Below are positions 33,022 through 37,092 of a DNA stretch of 37,092 nucleotides, piece after piece (position 1 is the stretch's first letter; every line of letters begins with the position of its first letter). A model generated the notes under the pieces. It was not told the DNA's origin and searched no databases. It saw nothing but the letters and a program-made list of their open reading frames with translations. Source of the stretch: Companilactobacillus nantensis DSM 16982 (lineage in GTDB: Bacteria > Bacillota > Bacilli > Lactobacillales > Lactobacillaceae); contig NZ_AZFV01000027.1 in assembly GCF_001435815.1 (NCBI RefSeq), forward strand, positions 1 to 37,092, written 5' to 3'. The translations under genes were made by a program, and so were the position numbers.

Positions 33022-33040
33022 CCTATATTGGTAGTATTTT

Positions 33041-33074
33041 AAAAAATAGCCTCTATAATAGGGGGCTATTTTTT
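33041..33074 (+). terminator. Terminator of glmS
   Basis: AAAAAATAGCC.C and G.GGCTATTTTTT pair around a short AT loop, with a T-run, 20 bases after the glmS stop. Confidence 0.88.
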
Positions 33075-33186
33075 GTTGGTTATTTAAGTTGATAGTTAAA
33101 AAATCAATTATCACAACGATTATTAATTACTTAATAAACAATAATCTAAAAAGGTAATTGAACGAAACAATAGACTATGTAAAAAT

Positions 33187-33227
33187 AATAAACTAGCCGA
33201 AGAATGCAAGTTTTGTTCTTTAGGTGG
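33187..33227 (-). repeat. End remnant of the structured repeat, copy G
   Basis: AATAAACTAGCC (33187-33198) is identical to the end of copy C, followed by a diverged GAAGAATGCAAG and TTCTTTAGGTGG, which resemble the P1 segment. The rest of the element is missing. It lies 32 bases before the permease start. Confidence 0.5.
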
Positions 33228-33258
33228 AAAAGTAAGAAAATATTAGATTGGTGGTTTT

Positions 33259-34854
33259 ATGAGAGATAAAAAATTAAATTTGTTCTCAACCGTGATGTTT
33301 GGTCTGAGTGCGATTATTGGTTCAGGCTGGATGTTTGGTTCCAGTCAAGCAGCTAAGATTGCCGGACCAGCAGCCATTATTGCGTGGATTTTGGGAGCAA
33401 TTTTAGTAGCAATGATAGCGATGGTCTATGTTGAAATTGGAACGATGTTTCCTGAAGACGGAGCAATGAGTCGTTTTACAATGTATACACATGGATCATT
33501 ACTAGGACATGTTTTTTCTTGGGCCAATTGGCTATCACTTTTAGCAATTTTACCGATAGAAGCAGTTGCATCAACGCAATACATGAGCACTTGGCCTTGG
33601 AAATGGGCACAATGGACACATGGATTTATGAAAAATGGGCAATTGTCTTTGAGTGGAATTGTCATGGCGACTGGTTTGATTTTAGTATTCACGTTAATTA
33701 ATTATTGGTCAGTCACAATTATGGCCAAATTCAATAACTTTATTTCGGTATTCAAAATAGCAGTACCAATCATTACCATGGGATTACTAATTTCAGCTCA
33801 TTTTGATTGGAACAATATGGGGACGACTGTTCATCAGTTTATGCCATACGGAACTTCGTCAATTTTTGTAGCAATTGGTAGCGCTGGAATTATTTATTCG
33901 TACGTGGCTTTTCAAACGGTTATCAATCTTGGAAATGATATTGTTAAGCCAGCAGTCAATATTCGTCGAGGGATTATTTATTCATTACTAATTAGTGCGA
34001 TTATTTATATTACGTTACAAATCGTTTTTATTGGAGCTTTACCACACTCAATTATTAACGGCGGTTGGTCACAAATTAGTTTTAATTCTCCATTTGCGGA
34101 CTTGGCGATTTTGTTGAATATTTATTGGCTTTCAACTTTAATTTACTTTACAGCCTTTATTTCACCAATTGGAAGTGGGATAGCATTTTCAGCTTCAGCA
34201 AGCAAATCATTGTCATCAATGCCTAAAAATAAGCATTTGCCTAAAATTTTGAGTAATACTAATAATAGTTACAATACACCCAGAATTGCCTTGATGGTCG
34301 ATTTTGTGGTTAGTGTTATCTTGATTCTATTATTCAAAAATTGGGCACTCTTATCACGTGTTGTTGCAGCATCAACCTTGATTTCATTATTATCAGGGCC
34401 AGTTGTTGCTGGTAGCTTGCGGAAAATGGGACCGGATTTTAAACGACCAACTAAGATTCGTGGGATGAAATTTTTGGCACCAGTTGTCTTTGATTTAATT
34501 AGTTTAGCGATATATTGGTCAATGTTTCCAACTACAGTGGAAGTAATTGTCATTATTATTGTAGGCTTGCCAATTTATTTCATTTACGATTTTCGTCGTG
34601 GTTTCAAAGAATTTAAAGAGAAATTTTATGCCAGTCTGTGGTTGATTGTTCACTTAGTAGGATTGTCAATTATTTCTTGGATTGGGAGTCACCATTTTGG
34701 TGGATTAGATTTGATTCAATATCCACTCGATTTCCTAGTAATTGTCATTTTTTCAACAGTGATTTATTATTGGGCAATTAACTCTGCTTATCATTCAGGT
34801 TACTTCGATGATGCGAGAAAACTTAATGCTACTGTGAATTGGGATGAAGAGTAA
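33259..34854 (+). CDS. APC-family permease, aspartate:proton symporter-like
   Basis: A 531-residue amino acid permease with about 14 membrane helices. The substrate loop of helix 1 is SAIIGSGWMFGS. Several stretches match B. subtilis YveA (aspartate:H+ symporter): NYWSVTIMAKFNNFISVFK, LQIVFIGALPHS..NGGW and DFLVIVIFSTVIYYWA. It therefore probably imports acidic amino acids, though permease specificity is hard to read from sequence. The ATG follows TTGGTGGTT, a modest ribosome site. It overlaps the VanZ-like gene by one base (TAATG). Confidence 0.82.
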   Translation: MRDKKLNLFSTVMFGLSAIIGSGWMFGSSQAAKIAGPAAIIAWILGAILVAMIAMVYVEIGTMFPEDGAMSRFTMYTHGSLLGHVFSWANWLSLLAILPIEAVASTQYMSTWPWKWAQWTHGFMKNGQLSLSGIVMATGLILVFTLINYWSVTIMAKFNNFISVFKIAVPIITMGLLISAHFDWNNMGTTVHQFMPYGTSSIFVAIGSAGIIYSYVAFQTVINLGNDIVKPAVNIRRGIIYSLLISAIIYITLQIVFIGALPHSIINGGWSQISFNSPFADLAILLNIYWLSTLIYFTAFISPIGSGIAFSASASKSLSSMPKNKHLPKILSNTNNSYNTPRIALMVDFVVSVILILLFKNWALLSRVVAASTLISLLSGPVVAGSLRKMGPDFKRPTKIRGMKFLAPVVFDLISLAIYWSMFPTTVEVIVIIIVGLPIYFIYDFRRGFKEFKEKFYASLWLIVHLVGLSIISWIGSHHFGGLDLIQYPLDFLVIVIFSTVIYYWAINSAYHSGYFDDARKLNATVNWDEE

Positions 34855-35384
34855 TGGAAAAGCTTAAAAAATTGGAAAAATGGTTTTGGGGCGGCGTAGT
34901 TTTAATTGAACTGATTTTGTTTTACAGTTCGTCTATGACTTATAAGCAACAAACCTCAGTACCTTTTTTGGAAAAATATGTACATGGTAAGCCATTTCGT
35001 AATGGTTTAAGCAAGATCAGCTTTAATTATGGTGGCAAGGAACAGTCAATTGCTAATGATGGTTATTATCATTTTGTTGAATTCTTTATTCGTAAAGGTG
35101 CTCATTTTGGAACTTATTTGATTCTAGGTGTCTTTTTATGTTTAGCACTTTATACATACTTTAAACGTAATCATTTCTTACAAATTTTTGTTCCATGGAT
35201 GATGACAACCGGCCTAGCTGCATTTGATGAATTTCATCAAGGATTAACCGGTGGTAGGACACCTTCAGTTACAGATGTCATTTTAGATAGTGCTGGAGGT
35301 TTAACAGGTGCAGTAATTGTGGCAATAGTTTTGTACTTCGTTATTTGGCGCCATCGGAAGTCCGCCAAGGTATCTCAAGTTTAA
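34854..35384 (+). CDS. VanZ-family membrane protein
   Basis: A 176-residue protein with about four membrane helices and the VanZ signature: the conserved HFVEFFIRKGAHFGTYLILG helix and FDEFHQGLTGGRTPSVTDVILDSAGG. VanZ is linked to low-level teicoplanin resistance in enterococci, but most chromosomal VanZ-like proteins in lactobacilli have unknown roles. There is no van gene cluster here. It is translated together with the upstream permease. Confidence 0.88.
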   Translation: MEKLKKLEKWFWGGVVLIELILFYSSSMTYKQQTSVPFLEKYVHGKPFRNGLSKISFNYGGKEQSIANDGYYHFVEFFIRKGAHFGTYLILGVFLCLALYTYFKRNHFLQIFVPWMMTTGLAAFDEFHQGLTGGRTPSVTDVILDSAGGLTGAVIVAIVLYFVIWRHRKSAKVSQV

Positions 35385-35414
35385 AATGATTCACATTTTT
35401 ATAAAATTAATTAT

Positions 35415-35443
35415 AAAAGTCGACCTAAATGGTCGGCTTTTTT
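35415..35443 (+). terminator. Terminator after the VanZ-like gene
   Basis: AAAAG.CGACC and GGTCG.CTTTTTT pair around a five-base TAAAT loop, followed by T, about 30 bases after the stop. Confidence 0.88.
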
Positions 35444-35554
35444 GCCGTATTATAAAAACATTCGTTTGTAAAATTTAGGGATAAATATTTATAAAGCAAA
35501 AAATATATTTAAACAGATACGGGATAATCATTTTAATGAGGATGGTTTGATATT

Positions 35555-37092
35555 ATGTCAAATAAGAAAATTATGTTAAGTAAGAAACAATTATTACTTG
35601 CCGCGGGGACGGCGATGACACTTGGACTGGGAACTACTGTAGGTCAACAAGTGGTTGTGCATGCAACTACAGACGACAATGCTAGTACTGCCACAGCTTC
35701 TGAAAGTAAAACCTCAAATACAGTTACTCAGAGTTCAACGACGACTAGCTCAAATACTGAAGGTCCTACCATAACTAGTTCACCAGCACCTGGTTCAATT
35801 AAAGAGACTTCTGATGAAATGGGTTCAAAAACAGATGGATCAAATACAAGTGATGTAGTGTCCAATGAACCAACAAATGGTGCCGATGTTAAAAGTTTAT
35901 CAGCTGATGAAAAACAAGATACTTCTTTAATTACTAAAGGGTCTCTACCTGATAGTGCGGATGATAAACAAACTGTTGGAGAACAATCGTCAAAGAGTTC
36001 AGAAGAGAATAATCCAACCGTTGACGGATTATCACCTGAGGGTATACCAGTAGAGAGTAGTCCTGATGTTTTAAAGTCAGAAGGTGTTGAAGAAGGAAAT
36101 GCTAATTCGTCGACAGATACAGAAGCACCAGTATCTGCTACTGAAGTTCAAGCTCCAGTCATGGAAAAAATGGCTTTAGCCACGAATGTTTTTACTCCGG
36201 TTGATACAAGTGCAAATACAATAACTTCTGACACTGATCATACTAGTGCCGACAGTTTTAAATGGAGTACCAATGATGATAGTGGTGAGGCTTCTTTGGT
36301 TGGCGCAACTGATAAATTAACAGATTCATCGATTGATATCCCTACGCAAATTACCGTTACTAACAATGCTACTAATAGTAGTAAACAATATAATGTTACT
36401 AGTATTGGAAATAATGCGTTCACTTATAATGGTTCAATAACTTCATTGACATTTCCAGAAACTTTAAAATCAATTGGTTATCAAGCTTTTGCTATAAATG
36501 GTGGTTTAAAAAATATTGATTTTTCAAAAGATACGGCATTGGAAACTATTGGTGACGAGGCATTTTCTGGCGATCCCAATATAACAGGAATTGATTTAAG
36601 TAATAATAATAATTTAATAAGCATTGGTAAAAAGGCCTTTGCTAGTAGTGGTGCTAATTCAAGCGGAAATTATGAGGTTAAGTTACCTAATAGTTTACAG
36701 ATGATTGGAGATGGCGCATTCATTTCTAATGAAAAGCTTACTTCGTTAACATTACCATCTAGTTTAACCATGATTGGAGATAGCGCATTTAAGTCTAATA
36801 CAGGACTTGCTTCGTTAACATTACCATCTAGTTTAATCACGATTGGTAATCATGCCTTTGAATATAATGGTAATTTGCAAAATATTGATTTTTCAAAAGA
36901 TATGGCATTGGAAACTATTGGTGATGAGGCTTTTTTTGCTAATGGTAAATTAACTTCATTAACGTTGCCAACTAATTTAAAGACTATTGGAAATAAGGCT
37001 TTTGGAAGTAATACAAATTTAAAAAATATTGATTTTTCAAAAGATACGGCATTATCTTCGATCGGTGATGAGGCTTTTTCTGGTAATACCCT
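35555..37092 (+). CDS. BspA-type leucine-rich repeat surface protein (3' end missing)
   Basis: An open frame from ATG 35555 (behind AGGATGG) to the window edge, over 510 codons and not ended. It starts with a signal peptide (MSNKKIMLSKKQLLLAAGTA, hydrophobic core, likely cut after VHA near residue 37). A long Ser/Thr/Asp/Glu-rich, probably disordered region follows to about residue 225. Then come BspA/LRR_5 repeats of about 23 residues with the pattern SLxxIGxxAFxxNxxLxxLxLPxSL. Such proteins are exported and usually anchored by an LPXTG or WxL end; the anchor lies beyond the window. Adhesion is the usual role, but this one is not tested by sequence. Confidence 0.85.
   Translation, partial: MSNKKIMLSKKQLLLAAGTAMTLGLGTTVGQQVVVHATTDDNASTATASESKTSNTVTQSSTTTSSNTEGPTITSSPAPGSIKETSDEMGSKTDGSNTSDVVSNEPTNGADVKSLSADEKQDTSLITKGSLPDSADDKQTVGEQSSKSSEENNPTVDGLSPEGIPVESSPDVLKSEGVEEGNANSSTDTEAPVSATEVQAPVMEKMALATNVFTPVDTSANTITSDTDHTSADSFKWSTNDDSGEASLVGATDKLTDSSIDIPTQITVTNNATNSSKQYNVTSIGNNAFTYNGSITSLTFPETLKSIGYQAFAINGGLKNIDFSKDTALETIGDEAFSGDPNITGIDLSNNNNLISIGKKAFASSGANSSGNYEVKLPNSLQMIGDGAFISNEKLTSLTLPSSLTMIGDSAFKSNTGLASLTLPSSLITIGNHAFEYNGNLQNIDFSKDMALETIGDEAFFANGKLTSLTLPTNLKTIGNKAFGSNTNLKNIDFSKDTALSSIGDEAFSGNT

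Noticed and set aside
34854-35384. VanZ-like gene as a glycopeptide resistance determinant
   Set aside because: No vanH/A/X/R/S genes are nearby, and VanZ-family proteins are common chromosomal genes in lactobacilli; resistance cannot be claimed.

Overview
This 37 kb window is low-GC chromosomal DNA from a Gram-positive, Lactobacillaceae-type bacterium. Genes have strong AGGAGG-like ribosome binding sites, several TTG/GTG starts, PTS sugar uptake, CcpA-type cre sites, a cdaA-cdaR-glmM operon and a BspA-type cell-surface protein. A Companilactobacillus-like species would fit, but that genus is a guess; nothing in the window fixes it.

Layout. (1) 1-702: a divergent gene off the left edge and a GNAT acetyltransferase. 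(2) 815-6138: a trehalose operon (GntR-type treR, EIIA, EIIBC, GH65 phosphorylase) with two repeated operators and a cre site. (3) 6249-6450: a 41-residue membrane ORF and a tRNA-like T-arm fragment. (4) 6454-17318: the most interesting gene cluster. A DeoR-type regulator faces eight co-directional genes: L-fuculokinase, L-fucose isomerase, fuculose-phosphate aldolase, an MFS permease, an AlfC-like alpha-L-fucosidase (GH29), a glycosylasparaginase, a lone PTS EIIC and a PepV-type M20 dipeptidase. The permease/fucosidase/glycosylasparaginase/PepV set resembles the alf-2 cluster of Lacticaseibacillus casei, which degrades fucosyl-alpha-1,6-GlcNAc-Asn (the core-fucosylated stub of mammalian N-glycoproteins). 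Here it is joined to a full upper L-fucose pathway, so both the fucose and the aspartate/GlcNAc halves could be used.

(5) 17319-24928: housekeeping genes (a HAD phosphatase and a LURP-like protein; ung-pta-tsaE-GNAT; a DEDDh exonuclease and exoA; murB), separated by unusual intergenic repeats. (6) 24978-33074: a Na+/H+ antiporter, cdaA-cdaR-glmM and glmS, i.e. c-di-AMP synthesis and amino-sugar supply for the cell wall. (7) 33259-37092: a YveA-like aspartate permease, a VanZ-family protein, and the 5' part of a BspA/LRR surface protein that runs off the right edge.

The most unusual non-coding signal is a dispersed family of roughly 180-bp structured repeats, all intergenic (full copies at 17367-17549, 17784-17970, 22131-22318 and 30825-31007; remnants at 24864-24928 and 33187-33227). 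Each full copy folds into a long closing stem plus three internal hairpins. Stem sequences differ between copies while pairing is kept, and the remaining mismatches are often G-U in one orientation, as expected of a structured RNA. One copy lies in what looks like the loop of a split bidirectional terminator.
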